Shown: positions 35,342 through 44,714, counted from the stretch's first letter. The stretch: DNA of 64,000 bases from Rhodovarius lipocyclicus (GCF_009900765.1 NZ_JAAABL010000001.1:434001-498000), one strand, 5' to 3'. Numbers and translations are program-made. Notes: a model not told the origin generated them from the sequence alone.

Positions 35342-35774
35342 GAACCTGTTTTCCCGCTCGCTGCTGCATCTGGCCGCCGGGCTGCTGTTCGGGCTGGGGC
35401 TGGTCGTCTCCGGCATGGCCGATCCGGGCAAGGTGCTGGGGTTTCTCGATCTCGGCGCCATCCCCTCGGGCGGGTGGGACCCCAGCCTGGCTTTTGTGAT
35501 GGGCGGGGCCATCGCGGTGGGGCTGCCGGGCTTCCGGCTGATCCCGCGCTGGAACCGGCCCTGGTTCGCCGCGAAGTTCGAACTGCCGACGCGGCGCGAT
35601 ATCGACAGCCGCATCCTGCTGGGCCCCTCCATCTTCGGGGTGGGCTGGGGGCTGGCGGGGCTGTGCCCCGGGCCGGCCTTCACGGCGCTGGCCGGGGGCT
35701 CGGGGGCCGCGCTCGGCTTCGTTCTGGCCATGCTGCTGGGCATGGCGCTGGCCCGCTGGCTGGCCGCGCGCTAA
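35334..35774 (+). CDS. YeeE/YedE-family (DUF6691) second subunit
   Basis: The 146-residue membrane protein carries LLFGLGLVVSGMADPGKVLGFLD and WGLAGLCPGPA, the typical motifs of the second half of split YeeE/YedE transporters, with a conserved cysteine in LCPGPA. It begins inside the end of the first half. The two proteins would form one sulfur-compound channel. No sulfurtransferase or rhodanese gene is adjacent in this window. Confidence 0.85.
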   Translation: MSENLFSRSLLHLAAGLLFGLGLVVSGMADPGKVLGFLDLGAIPSGGWDPSLAFVMGGAIAVGLPGFRLIPRWNRPWFAAKFELPTRRDIDSRILLGPSIFGVGWGLAGLCPGPAFTALAGGSGAALGFVLAMLLGMALARWLAAR

Positions 35775-35821
35775 AACTTTCCGGGTTGTAATCCTCTCCC
35801 CGGTCATGCAGGAACCCCGGC

Positions 35822-36976
35822 ATGACCGCACCTGCCCGCCGCCCGTCCATGCTCCGCCGCTTCCTGGACGGGGAGGCCGCGGGCGGGCTGGTGCTGATGG
35901 CCGCGGCGGCGCTGGCGCTGCTGGTGGCCAATTCCCCCGCCGCCGGGCTGTATGCCTCGGCGCTACATGCCTATCTCGGCCCGCTTTCGGTCGAGCACTG
36001 GGTCAATGACGGGCTGATGGCCCTGTTCTTCCTGCTGGTGGGGCTGGAAATCAAACGCGAGATGCTGGACGGCCAGCTTTCGACCTGGTCGCGCCGGGTG
36101 CTGCCGGGGCTGGGCGCGCTGGGGGGCATGGTGGTGCCGGGGCTGCTCTATGCGGCGCTGAACCGGGCCGATGCCTCGGCGCTGCGCGGCTGGGCCATCC
36201 CGACCGCCACCGACATCGCCTTCGCGCTGGCGGTGCTGTCATTGGCCGGGTCGCGCGTGCCGGCCTCGTTGAAAGTGTTCCTGACCGCGCTGGCGGTGAT
36301 CGACGATCTGGGCGCGATCGTGATCATCGCGGCCTTCTACACGGCCTCCGTCTCCTGGTTCGACCTCGCGGGGGCGGGGCTGGTGCTGGCGGTGCTGTTC
36401 GGGCTGAACCGGGCGGGGGTGACGCGGCTGTGGCCCTATCTGCTGCTGGGGGCGGTGCTGTGGGTGCTGGTGCTGCGCTCGGGCATTCACGCCACCATCG
36501 CGGGGGTGCTGCTGGCGCTGTGCATCCCGCTGCGGGCGGAGGAATCGGCCTCTCCCCTGCACCGGCTGGAGCACGCGCTGCATGCCCCGGTGGCCTTCCT
36601 GGTGGTGCCGGTCTTCGGTTTCGCCAATGCCGGGGTGGCGCTGGGCGGCATCGGCTGGGCCAGCCTGCTGCATCCGGTGACGGCGGGCGTGGCGGTGGGG
36701 CTGCTGGCGGGCAAGGTGATTGGCGTGTTCGGCGCGGTGCTGGCCGCCGTGAGGCTGGGGCTGGCGCCCATGCCGCGCCATGCCGGCTGGGGGCAGGTGC
36801 TGGGCGTGGCCCTGCTCTGCGGCATCGGCTTCACCATGAGCCTGTTCGTGGGCGGGCTGGCCTTTCCGGGCGATGCCGCGCGGCAGGATGAGGTGAAGCT
36901 GGGGATTCTGCTGGGCTCCGGCCTGGCCGGGCTGCTGGGCTGGGCCGCGCTGCGGATGAGCGCGCCCCGGGGGTGA
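35822..36976 (+). CDS. nhaA: Na+/H+ antiporter NhaA
   Basis: This 384-residue inner-membrane antiporter exchanges protons for sodium under alkaline or saline stress. It has [16 protein letters not shown], the unwound-helix region [12 protein letters not shown] with Asp131, and the ion-binding pair Asp161-Asp162 in AVIDDLGAI; late [10 protein letters not shown] is also characteristic. The gene follows the YeeE pair after 47 bases and ends before a Fur-like box. Confidence 0.97.
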   Translation: MTAPARRPSMLRRFLDGEAAGGLVLMAAAALALLVANSPAAGLYASALHAYLGPLSVEHWVNDGLMALFFLLVGLEIKREMLDGQLSTWSRRVLPGLGALGGMVVPGLLYAALNRADASALRGWAIPTATDIAFALAVLSLAGSRVPASLKVFLTALAVIDDLGAIVIIAAFYTASVSWFDLAGAGLVLAVLFGLNRAGVTRLWPYLLLGAVLWVLVLRSGIHATIAGVLLALCIPLRAEESASPLHRLEHALHAPVAFLVVPVFGFANAGVALGGIGWASLLHPVTAGVAVGLLAGKVIGVFGAVLAAVRLGLAPMPRHAGWGQVLGVALLCGIGFTMSLFVGGLAFPGDAARQDEVKLGILLGSGLAGLLGWAALRMSAPRG

Positions 36977-37077
36977 CATCGGAAAGCGCTGGCTGGCTCG
37001 GTGGGGCAAGGTTGGGCTGGCTGCGCGTGACGGGCCGTGCCTTTGCCGGTGCGGGCCCGGGGAGTGCCTAGATCAGA

Positions 37078-37092
37078 TGCAAATGATTCGCA
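37078..37092. promoter_or_regulatory. orphan Fur-like 7-1-7 box
   Basis: TGCAAAT-G-ATTCGCA is an inverted repeat of two seven-base arms around one base with six of seven pairs intact, the layout of Fur-family operators. It lies between the converging 3' ends of nhaA and the DUF6525 gene, so no adjacent start codon is a natural target. Confidence 0.4.
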
Positions 37093-37093
37093 A

Positions 37094-37429
37094 CTACTGA
37101 TTGGACCGCAACACCCCCACCCCCGCCGCCAGACCAGGCAGCGGACTACCGTGATGCCGCGCATGGATGGTGGAAAACGCCTCCCGCTCCAGCACCTCCA
37201 ACTGGTCCAGATAGCGTAGCAGGCGCCGTTCGGCGCGCGCGCTGCTGCCGGTCTGCCGACGGAACAGGCGCCACAATTTCAGCAGGTTCACCGACCAGGG
37301 ATCGTAGGCGTGCTCTCGCGCGCGGGCACGGACGGCCGGCGGCAAGGCGTCGAAGGCGGCCCAGTCATCGCCGGGCAGCCGTCGCCACATGCCTGGGCGG
37401 CCAGTCTGGTCATTGTCGTGGGAAGGCAT
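37094..37429 (-). CDS. DUF6525 family protein
   Basis: The 111-residue protein carries LPGDDWAAFDALPPAVRARAREHAYDPWSVNLLKLWRLFRR, whose separate parts DDWAAFDALPP and AYDPWSVN match the DUF6525 core. It is helical, soluble and of unknown function. It is divergent from DUF1826, and a Zur-type sequence lies in the shared 73-base gap, so it may also be zinc-regulated. The C-terminus ends next to the Fur-like box. Confidence 0.75.
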   Translation of the reverse strand: MPSHDNDQTGRPGMWRRLPGDDWAAFDALPPAVRARAREHAYDPWSVNLLKLWRLFRRQTGSSARAERRLLRYLDQLEVLEREAFSTIHARHHGSPLPGLAAGVGVLRSNQ

Positions 37430-37474
37430 GGCCCCACGCTACATGAGACATTATAACATCTCAAGTCTATCGCG

Positions 37475-37497
37475 GTTCGTTATATTATACCATTTTC
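37475..37497. promoter_or_regulatory. Zur-box-like operator
   Basis: The 23-base site contains GTTATATTATACCATTTTC (37479-37497), a close match to the Zur palindrome core GTTATANTATAAC followed by ATTTC. A second AT dyad, GAGACATTATAACATCTC, lies at 37445-37462. Both lie immediately upstream of DUF1826 and the CobW gene, families known as Zur targets in other proteobacteria. Binding is inferred. Confidence 0.6.
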
Positions 37498-37502
37498 CGC
37501 TC

Positions 37503-38168
37503 ATGCCCGGCTTCCGCACCGAATCCTTCCCCCCGGCCGCCACCACCTATCCGGCCCCCGGCTCCGCCATCGCGGCCGAGGATGGGGAGGTGCTGCTGAA
37601 CATCCTCCGGCCAGAGGTGAACCTGGCCATCTGGCAGCGCCCCATGGCCCGGGACTTCGCCGCGATGATCGCGCCGCTGCTGAGCCATGCCCCTTTCTGC
37701 GCCGAGGCCGAAGGCGTGGTGGGCGAAGCCACGGATGCGCTGCAATCCCGCCTGCCCTGCCCCGCCCCGCTGGACCTGCTGCTGGATATCCGGCGGCTGG
37801 GCGTGGCGTTTTCGGTCATCGCCGACAGCGGCGGCCGCGCGCGCCTGCGGCTGGAGGCCATCACCGGCCCCGCCTGCCACCGCTGGCACGCCGATGCGGT
37901 GGGGCTGCGCATGCTGTGCACCTATCGTGGCCCGGGCACGCAATGGCTGTGCCGCGAGGGGGGCGCCGCGCTCGCCCGGGGCCTGCCGCCCCGGGGCCAT
38001 CCCGGCGCCGGGCAGATCGCGCCCGGCTCGGTCGCGGTGCTCAAGGGTGAAGGCTACGCGGGCAATGCCGGGCTCGGCTGCATCCACCGCTCTCCTCCGG
38101 CCGGGCCCGGCGCCGCCGCCCGGCTGCTTCTGTGCATCGACGAACCGGGAAGGATTCCCTGCCCATGA
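37503..38168 (+). CDS. DUF1826 protein, zinc-associated
   Basis: This 221-residue protein has the DUF1826 segments [16 protein letters not shown] and [23 protein letters not shown], with His/Cys residues possibly binding metal. DUF1826 genes are often found with COG0523 GTPases in zinc-limitation regulons. I chose ATG 37503 because it follows the Zur-like site and the longer frame would cross the promoter. The stop overlaps the CobW gene by ATGA. Confidence 0.8.
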   Translation: MPGFRTESFPPAATTYPAPGSAIAAEDGEVLLNILRPEVNLAIWQRPMARDFAAMIAPLLSHAPFCAEAEGVVGEATDALQSRLPCPAPLDLLLDIRRLGVAFSVIADSGGRARLRLEAITGPACHRWHADAVGLRMLCTYRGPGTQWLCREGGAALARGLPPRGHPGAGQIAPGSVAVLKGEGYAGNAGLGCIHRSPPAGPGAAARLLLCIDEPGRIPCP

Positions 38169-39364
38169 CCACCCCCGATCAGCGCCTTCCCGTCACCGTC
38201 CTCTCGGGCTTTCTGGGTGCGGGCAAGACCACCTTGCTGAACCATGTGCTGGCCAATCGCGAGGGCCTGCGCGTCGCCGTCATCGTGAACGACATGAGCG
38301 AGGTGAACATCGACGCCGCCCTCATCGCCCAGGGCGCCAGCCTGTCCCGCACCGAGGAGAAGCTGGTGGAGATGTCCAATGGCTGCATCTGCTGCACCCT
38401 GCGGGAGGATCTGATGGCCGAGGTAACGGCCCTGGCCCGCGAAGGCCGCTTCGACGCGCTGCTGATCGAGAGCACCGGCATCGCGGAGCCCATACCGGTC
38501 GCCGCCACCTTCGATTTCCGGGCGGAGGACGGCACATCGCTGCAGGATATCGCGCGGCTGGACACCATGGTGACGGTGGTGGATGCCGCCGCCTTCCTGG
38601 CCGATTACGGCAGCACCGACAGCTTGGCCCGGCGCGGCGAGACCGCCGGCGAGGGCGATACCCGCCTGCTGGTGGATCTGCTGGTCGAGCAGGTGGAATT
38701 CGCCGATGTGATCGTGGTGAACAAGGCCGACCGGGTGAGCGCCGCGGAGCTGGCCCGGCTGCGTGGCATCCTGGCCACCTTCAACCCGGGGGCCGAGATC
38801 ATCGCCGCCACCCGGGGCGCCGTGCCGCTGGCGCGGGTGCTGAACACCCACCGCTTCGACTTCGCGGCGGCCCAGCAGGCGGCGGGCTGGGCCCAGGCGC
38901 TGTCGGGCAGCCATCTGCCGGAGAGCGAGGAATTCGGCATCGCCAGCTTTGTCTGGCGCGCCCGCCGGCCACTGCACCCGGCCCGCTTCAAGACCTTCAT
39001 CGAGGGCGGAATGCCCGGCGTGATCCGCGCCAAGGGGTTCTTCTGGCTGGCCACCCGCATGGCCTGGGCCGGAAGCTGGCAATTGGCGGGCGCCGTCGGC
39101 AGGCATGAGGCCGCGGGCTTCTGGTTCGCCGCGGTCGATCCCTCCGAATGGCCGGACGATGCGGGCTGGCGCGCCCAGGTGAAGGCGCTGTGGCAGGAAC
39201 CGCACGGCGACCGTCGGCAGGAGATCGTGTTCATCGGCGTCGGCATGGAGGAAGCCGCGCTGCGCCGCGCGCTGGACGCCTGCCTGCTGACCGAGGCCGA
39301 ATACGCCGCCGGCCCGCGCGCCTGGGCCAGGCTGCCCGACCCTTTCCCGGCGTGGCAACGCTGA
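38165..39364 (+). CDS. CobW/COG0523-family GTPase, putative zinc chaperone
   Basis: The 399-residue G3E GTPase has the P-loop GFLGAGKT (15-22), the metal-binding GCICC (73-77, CxCC), ESTGIAEP and the NKAD base-recognition motif, followed by a C-terminal CobW domain. It probably delivers zinc to essential proteins during limitation, like ZigA/ZagA. It is the second gene of the DUF1826 operon under a Zur-type site; cobalamin genes are absent nearby, arguing against a CobW role in B12. Confidence 0.9.
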   Translation: MTTPDQRLPVTVLSGFLGAGKTTLLNHVLANREGLRVAVIVNDMSEVNIDAALIAQGASLSRTEEKLVEMSNGCICCTLREDLMAEVTALAREGRFDALLIESTGIAEPIPVAATFDFRAEDGTSLQDIARLDTMVTVVDAAAFLADYGSTDSLARRGETAGEGDTRLLVDLLVEQVEFADVIVVNKADRVSAAELARLRGILATFNPGAEIIAATRGAVPLARVLNTHRFDFAAAQQAAGWAQALSGSHLPESEEFGIASFVWRARRPLHPARFKTFIEGGMPGVIRAKGFFWLATRMAWAGSWQLAGAVGRHEAAGFWFAAVDPSEWPDDAGWRAQVKALWQEPHGDRRQEIVFIGVGMEEAALRRALDACLLTEAEYAAGPRAWARLPDPFPAWQR

Positions 39365-39394
39365 ACGCGGATGCCGCCCCGGCCTGCGGGCGGC

Positions 39395-40174
39395 TCAGCG
39401 CCGGGCCCCCGGCGCCTCGAAACCATGCCGCGCCAGGATGTCCTGCCCGTCCGGCGAGAGCAGGAACAGGGTGAAGCGCGCCGCCTCCGGCCGGTCATTC
39501 AGCACCGTCACCCCGTAATCGGCGGCCACCTGCAGGTCGGCCGGGATTTCCACCCGGCCTATGGCGGGGTTGGCGGCCCGCGCCAGCACGGCGCTGGTGC
39601 AGTAGGTCAGCAGGATATCGGCGGCGTCGCGCTCGAATTGCCAGGCATAGCCATCGTGGCCCGGCGGCGGGCGGGGGCTGTCGGGCCCACCGGTCAGGCG
39701 CAGGGCCTTGGCCTCCAGCATCGCGCGGGCACCGGGGCGGAAGGCCTCGGCGCGGGCGAACAGCATGAAGGCGTAATCCCCCGCCGGGTCCGCGCCGGGG
39801 GTGGAGGTGCCGAGCCGGGTTTCGGGCCGCAGCATGCGCACCAGCAGCTCGCCGGGCGGAAAATCCAGCCCCGGCCGCGTCAGGGCGCACAGCCGGTTGC
39901 GGGCGAACATCACGACAGGGCCGCGGTTCAGCGCCTGGGGGTGCTCCATATTGGCGCTGGCGAAGACATCCTGCGCCTCGCCGCCCGCGATGCGCTGCCG
40001 CAACAGGCCGGAGGGGCCATAGGTCTCGGCCACCGGCACGCCGCCGGGGCTGGCGGCGAAAGCCTGCGCCACCTCATGCAGGGCGGCGCGCAGGGAGCCG
40101 GCGGCGGCCAGGCGCACCGGTTCGGCGGCGGCGGGCGCGGCGATCAGCATCAGCCCGAGAACCAGCCCCTTCAC
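39395..40174 (-). CDS. ModA-like molybdate-type solute-binding protein
   Basis: The 259-residue protein begins VKGLVLGLMLIAAPAAAEP, an export signal, then LAAAGSLRAALHEVAQAF and GPSGLLRQRIAGGEAQDVFASA, the ModA fold for oxyanion binding. It starts with GTG inside the stop of the TupA gene. No permease (modB) or ATPase (modC) lies next to it, so it must share another transporter or act with the TupA protein. Molybdate versus another oxyanion cannot be settled here. Confidence 0.82.
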   Translation of the reverse strand: MKGLVLGLMLIAAPAAAEPVRLAAAGSLRAALHEVAQAFAASPGGVPVAETYGPSGLLRQRIAGGEAQDVFASANMEHPQALNRGPVVMFARNRLCALTRPGLDFPPGELLVRMLRPETRLGTSTPGADPAGDYAFMLFARAEAFRPGARAMLEAKALRLTGGPDSPRPPPGHDGYAWQFERDAADILLTYCTSAVLARAANPAIGRVEIPADLQVAADYGVTVLNDRPEAARFTLFLLSPDGQDILARHGFEAPGARR

Positions 40175-41007
40175 GCCCCTGGTTCCGGCTGGGCCGCGTT
40201 CGGGAAGAACAGCTGCTCGCCATTGATCCGGTAGCCCGCCACCGCCGCCTGGCCCTCGGCCGAGAGGATCCAGTCGATGAAGGCCTGGCTCTCGGCCACC
40301 TTCACATGCGGGTGGCGCTGAGGATTCACGAGCATCACGCCATACTGGTTGAACAGGCGCGCGTCGCCCTCGGACAGAATCCGCAGGTCCTGGCGGTTGC
40401 GGAAGGACAGCCAGGTGCCGCGGTCGGTCAGCACATAGCCGCCCTGGGCGGCGCCGGTGTTCAGCGCGGGGCCCATGCCCTGGCCGATCTCGCGGTACCA
40501 GGCGCCGCGCCCGGCGGCGGGGTCCACGCCGGCCTGCTGCCACAGGCGCAGCTCCGCCGCATGGGTGCCGGAACGGTCACCCCGGCTGACGAAGGGCGCG
40601 CGGGCGGCGGCGATGCGGCGCAGGGCCTCCGTCACATCGCTCACGCCCTGGATGCGCGCGGGGTCGGCGGCGGGGCCGACGATCACGAAGTCATTGTACA
40701 TCACATGCCGGCGCGGGCCGCCGAAGCCCTCGGCCACGAAGCGCTCCTCGGCCGCACGGTCGTGCACGAACACCACATCGGCATCGCCGCGCCGGCCCAC
40801 ATCCAGCGCCTGGCCGGTGCCGAGCGCCACGACGCGCACCTGGATGCCGGTCTTTTGCGTGAAGATCGGCAGGATATGGCCGAACAGGCCCGATTGCTCG
40901 GTGCTGGTGGTGCTGGCGACGGTGATGGAACGGGGCGCCTGGGCCTGGGCCGCCACGGGCAGGGCGAACAGCAGGGCTGCCAGAGCGCGGCGGAGGATCG
41001 GGGACAT
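40171..41007 (-). CDS. tupA: TupA-like tungstate-binding protein
   Basis: The 278-residue protein has a signal peptide (MSPILRRALAALLFALPVAAQAQ), the TTST motif at 33-36 in VASTTSTEQSGLF, DVVFVHDRAAEERF and SRGDRSGTHAAELRLW, matching TupA of the tungstate ABC importer. It captures tungstate (or molybdate) in the periplasm. The partner genes tupB and tupC are absent; instead a ModA-like receptor gene is coupled downstream by GTGA. Confidence 0.85.
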   Translation of the reverse strand: MSPILRRALAALLFALPVAAQAQAPRSITVASTTSTEQSGLFGHILPIFTQKTGIQVRVVALGTGQALDVGRRGDADVVFVHDRAAEERFVAEGFGGPRRHVMYNDFVIVGPAADPARIQGVSDVTEALRRIAAARAPFVSRGDRSGTHAAELRLWQQAGVDPAAGRGAWYREIGQGMGPALNTGAAQGGYVLTDRGTWLSFRNRQDLRILSEGDARLFNQYGVMLVNPQRHPHVKVAESQAFIDWILSAEGQAAVAGYRINGEQLFFPNAAQPEPGA

Positions 41008-41172
41008 GACATTCTCCTGGTTGCGCCCAAACTGGCATGGCAGCTTCAGGCGTCAACGCACGAGCCCATGAGGCATTCCCGGATTTTGCCGGTTTTTGCC
41101 AGATACAGCCAGGGCTTCACAACGGCCGCGCCAACCCGCAACCTGTGCGCAAACGTTCCAAGGGGAAGCACC

Positions 41173-41958
41173 GTGAACAACCTGTTCGACCTGTCCGGCA
41201 AGACCGCGATCGTCACCGGCGGCAGCCGCGGCATCGGCAAGGCCATCTGCCTGCGCCTGGCCCAGCACGGCGCGAAGGTCGTCGTCTCCTCACGCAAGCT
41301 CGACGCCTGCCAGGCCGTGGTGGACGAGATCAAGGCGAATGGCGGCACCGCCATCGCGCATGCCGCCTCCATCTCCCGCAAGGAGGAATTGCAGGGGCTG
41401 GTGGATGCCGCCATCGCCGCCTTCGGGCAGATCGATATCCTGGTCTGCAACGCGGCGCTGAACCCGCATTTCGGCCCCAGCCAGTCCATCACCGACGACG
41501 CCTATGACCGCATCATGAACGGCAATGTCCGCTCCAACCTGTGGCTCAGCCAGATGGTGGTGCCGGCCATGGCCGAACGCGGCCAGGGCAGCGTGATCTT
41601 CATCTCCTCCATCGGCGGCTTCCGGGGTTCGCCCACGCTCGGCATCTATGGCGTCTCCAAGGCCGCCGACATGCAGTTGGCCCGGGCGCTGGCGGTGGAA
41701 TGGGGGCCGAAAGGCGTGCGCGTGAACAGCATCGCCCCCGGCCTGGTCCGCACCGATTTCGCCCGCGCCCTATGGGAGGACCCGGCGAACCTGAAGAAGC
41801 GCACCGCCGACAGCCCGCTGCAACGCATCGGCGAACCCGACGAGATCGCGGGCGCCGCCGTGTTCCTGGCCAGCCCCGCCTCCGGCTTCATGACAGGGCA
41901 GTCCATCGTGATCGACGGCGGCGTGCTGGCGGGCCCGCCCCGCATTGTGGAGGATTGA
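41173..41958 (+). CDS. short-chain dehydrogenase/reductase
   Basis: The 261-residue classical SDR has TGGSRGIG at 15-22, NAAL at ~93, Ser145/146 and the catalytic Tyr159-x-x-x-Lys163 in YGVSK. The C-terminus ends SIVIDGG with a glycine-rich tail. Substrate is not evident. GTG at 41173 follows AAGGGGAAG. The flavin oxidoreductase gene follows after 31 bases and may act with it. Confidence 0.92.
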   Translation: MNNLFDLSGKTAIVTGGSRGIGKAICLRLAQHGAKVVVSSRKLDACQAVVDEIKANGGTAIAHAASISRKEELQGLVDAAIAAFGQIDILVCNAALNPHFGPSQSITDDAYDRIMNGNVRSNLWLSQMVVPAMAERGQGSVIFISSIGGFRGSPTLGIYGVSKAADMQLARALAVEWGPKGVRVNSIAPGLVRTDFARALWEDPANLKKRTADSPLQRIGEPDEIAGAAVFLASPASGFMTGQSIVIDGGVLAGPPRIVED

Positions 41959-41989
41959 GGCCGGGCCCGGGCATGGTAGCGTGACGGCC

Positions 41990-43018
41990 ATGCCCCTTTC
42001 GCTCTCCGTCCTCGACCAATCCACCATCGCCTCCGGCCGTGGCCCCGCCGCCGCGATCCAGGAGACGCTGGCCCTCGCCCCGCAGGTCGAGGCCTGGGGC
42101 TACAAGCGCTACTGGATGGCGGAGCATCACAACTCCGCCGCCCATGCGGGTTCGGCGCCCGAGATCCTGATCGCGGCGATCGCCGCCACCACCAAGCGCA
42201 TCCGGGTGGGTAGCGCGGGGGTGATGCTGCCGCATTACTCGGCCCTGAAGGTGGCCGAGCAGTTCCGCGTGCTGGAAGCCATCGCCCCGGGCCGGATCGA
42301 CCTCGGCCTGGGCCGCGCGCCCGGCAGCGACGGGCGCACCGCCTATGCCCTGAACCCGCAAGCCGGGACGGCGGCCGACAATTTCCCCGCGCAATTGCGC
42401 GACCTGATGGGTTGGCTGGGCGATGGCCTGCCGGAGGCCCACCCCTTCCGCGCCGTCACCGCGAGCCCGGCGGTGGAAACGCGGCCCGAGCTATGGATGC
42501 TCGGTTCCTCGGAATACGGCGCGCAGGTCGCGGCCTTCTTCGGCCTGCCTTACTGCTACGCCCATTTCATCACCGACGGCGCGGGCGGCGAGCAGGCGAT
42601 GGAGATGTACCACCAGGGCTTCCGCCCCTCCGCCCACTGCGCGGCCCCGCATGCGGCCATTGGCGTCTTCGCCCTGACGGCGCCGACGCGCGAGGAGGCC
42701 CGCCGCCTGTTCGCGCCCCGCGGCCTGTGGCGGCTGTGGCGCGACCAGGGCCGCTTCCTGCCCCTGCCGAGCCAGGCGGAGGCCGAGGCCTATGACTACT
42801 CCCCCGCCGAGCGCGAGCATGTGGAGCGCCTGGCCAGCCGCGCGCTGATCGGCTCGCCCGCCGAGGTGCGCGCGGGCATCGAGGCGCTGGCCGCGCGCTA
42901 CAACGCGCGGGAGGTGGCGGTGCTGACCCCGTGCCATGACGCGACGGCGCGCGCCGACAGCTATCGCCTGCTGGCGGAGGCCTTCGGGCTCGGCGCGCTC
43001 GCCCAGGCGGCGGAGTAG
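41990..43018 (+). CDS. LLM-class flavin-dependent oxidoreductase
   Basis: This 342-residue luciferase-like protein has SVLDQST, YKRYWMAEHHN and GRIDLGLGRAPGSD, typical of the MsnO8-type LLM group that uses FMN or F420. No luciferase beta partner is present, so a monooxygenase or dehydrogenase role is more likely than light emission. Start ATG 41990 is preferred over 41945 because the homologous core begins PLSLSVLDQS. Confidence 0.9.
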   Translation: MPLSLSVLDQSTIASGRGPAAAIQETLALAPQVEAWGYKRYWMAEHHNSAAHAGSAPEILIAAIAATTKRIRVGSAGVMLPHYSALKVAEQFRVLEAIAPGRIDLGLGRAPGSDGRTAYALNPQAGTAADNFPAQLRDLMGWLGDGLPEAHPFRAVTASPAVETRPELWMLGSSEYGAQVAAFFGLPYCYAHFITDGAGGEQAMEMYHQGFRPSAHCAAPHAAIGVFALTAPTREEARRLFAPRGLWRLWRDQGRFLPLPSQAEAEAYDYSPAEREHVERLASRALIGSPAEVRAGIEALAARYNAREVAVLTPCHDATARADSYRLLAEAFGLGALAQAAE

Positions 43019-43077
43019 CGCCGGACCGGCACGGCTGGGTTGCGGCGTGGTAATCTTGCTGCGGCGCGCGGCGCGCC

Positions 43078-43108
43078 CTGAAATAACATTCACGAAAAGT
43101 GATTTCAG
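43078..43108. promoter_or_regulatory. nested inverted repeat before receptor gene
   Basis: CTGAAA (43078-43083) pairs with TTTCAG (43103-43108), and inside it TCAC (43090-43093) pairs with GTGA (43099-43102) around GAAAA. The dyad is 10 bases before the receptor start in locally AT-rich sequence, so it could be an operator or a leader hairpin. Confidence 0.35.
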
Positions 43109-43118
43109 GATTCACGCT

Positions 43119-44714
43119 ATGCAGCGACGTCAATTCCTCCCGGCCCTGGGCGCCACCGCCCTGGCCTCTCCCTTGGCCCCTCCCCTGGCCCGCCCCGCCC
43201 GCGCGGCCGAGGGCCGCGTGCTGCGCTTCGTGCCCCAAGCCAATCTCAGCTCCATCGACCCGATCTGGACCACGGCCAATGTCAGCCGCAACCACGGCTA
43301 TCTGGTCTACGACACGCTCTATGGCTCCGACCGGCAGTACAATCCGCACCCACAGCTGGCGGCAGGCCATGTGGTCGAGGATGACGGCCGCCGCTGGATC
43401 ATCACCCTGCGCGACGGCATCCGCTTCCATGACAATGAGCCGATCCGCGCGCGGGACGCCGTGGCCAGCATCAACCGCTGGGGCCGGCGCAACGCCTTCG
43501 GCCAGAAGCTGCTGGCGGCGACCGCCGAGCTGAGCGCGCTGGACGACCGCCGCATCCAGTTCCGCCTGCACAAGCCCTTTCCGCTGCTGGTGCACGCCCT
43601 GGCCTTCGCCGGCCAGCCGGCCTCGATCATGCCCGAGCGCGTGGCCCTGACCGACCCCTTCCGCCAGATCACCGACACCACCGGCTCCGGCCCCTTCCGC
43701 TTCCTGCGCGACGAATACAACAGCGGCGCCTTCGCGGCCTATGCCCGCTTCGAGGGCTACAAGCCGGTCGAGAGCGGCACGCCGAGCCTGACCGCCGGCC
43801 CCAAGATCGCGCATTTCGACCGCATCGAATGGCGCATCATCACCGATGGCGCCACCGCCTCCGCCGCGCTGCAATCGGGCGAGATCGACTGGTTCGAGAT
43901 GCCGGAATACGAGTTGCTGGAACTGTTCCGGCGCAACCGCAACCTGGCGGTGGAGGTGCTGGACAGCGGCGGCAACAACGGCTTCCTGCGGCTGAACCAC
44001 CTCAACGCGCCCTTCGACAACAAGGCGATCCGCCAGGCGCTGCTGTATGGCGTGCAGCAGGCGGATTTCATGACCGCCAATGCGGGCCCCGACCGCGCCA
44101 ACTGGCGCGACGACACGGGCGTGTTCACCCCCGGCTCCCCCTATGCCAGCGATGCCGGCCTCGAACCCCTGCGCGGCCCGCGCGACATCGAGAAGACGAA
44201 GCGCCTGCTGCGGGAGGCCGGCTACGCCAACCAGCCCGTGCGGGTGCTGGGCACCACCGACATCCCCGCCGTCACGGCCTGGAGCCAGGTCGCGGCCGAC
44301 CTGTTCCGGCGCATGGGGCTAAATGTGGACCTCGCCATCTCCGACTGGGGCACGGTGCTGCAGCGCCGCGCGAGCCAGGAGCCTCTGGAGCGCGGCGGCT
44401 GGTCGGTCACCACCTCGGGCTTCTCCAGCTACGATTTCGCCTCGCCCGCCACCCATCCGCTGATCCGCGGCAATGGGCGCGAGGGCTGGTTCGGCTGGCC
44501 GACCATCCCCCGGCTGGAGGAACTGCGCGACGCTTGGTTCGACGCGCCGGACGAGGCGAGCCGCCAGGCCATCGCCGCCGACATCCAGCGCACCGTGATC
44601 GACGAAGTCGCCTATATTCCCACCGGCACCTACTACTTCCGCACCGCGCTGCGGAAGAACCTGACCGGCCGTGTGGAAGGGCTGCCGATCTTCTGGAACA
44701 TCCGCCGGGTGTAG
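43119..44714 (+). CDS. ABC transporter substrate-binding protein, peptide type
   Basis: The 531-residue family-5 receptor begins with a twin-arginine-like signal (MQRRQFLPALGATALASPLA) and has LVYDTLYGSDRQYNP, DDGRRWIITLRDGIRFHDNEPI and GSGPFRF, typical of DppA/OppA-like proteins. Ligands of this subgroup in Acetobacteraceae are unknown and need not be peptides. The membrane and ATPase parts are absent locally. Start ATG at 43119 follows an AT-rich dyad. Confidence 0.93.
   Translation: MQRRQFLPALGATALASPLAPPLARPARAAEGRVLRFVPQANLSSIDPIWTTANVSRNHGYLVYDTLYGSDRQYNPHPQLAAGHVVEDDGRRWIITLRDGIRFHDNEPIRARDAVASINRWGRRNAFGQKLLAATAELSALDDRRIQFRLHKPFPLLVHALAFAGQPASIMPERVALTDPFRQITDTTGSGPFRFLRDEYNSGAFAAYARFEGYKPVESGTPSLTAGPKIAHFDRIEWRIITDGATASAALQSGEIDWFEMPEYELLELFRRNRNLAVEVLDSGGNNGFLRLNHLNAPFDNKAIRQALLYGVQQADFMTANAGPDRANWRDDTGVFTPGSPYASDAGLEPLRGPRDIEKTKRLLREAGYANQPVRVLGTTDIPAVTAWSQVAADLFRRMGLNVDLAISDWGTVLQRRASQEPLERGGWSVTTSGFSSYDFASPATHPLIRGNGREGWFGWPTIPRLEELRDAWFDAPDEASRQAIAADIQRTVIDEVAYIPTGTYYFRTALRKNLTGRVEGLPIFWNIRRV

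Noticed and set aside
38165-39364. CobW as cobalamin-synthesis gene
   Set aside because: No cobalamin genes are nearby and the Zur-type site and DUF1826 partner favour zinc handling.
41990-43018. Bacterial luciferase
   Set aside because: It is an LLM-class enzyme with no luxB, luxCDE or related partner.
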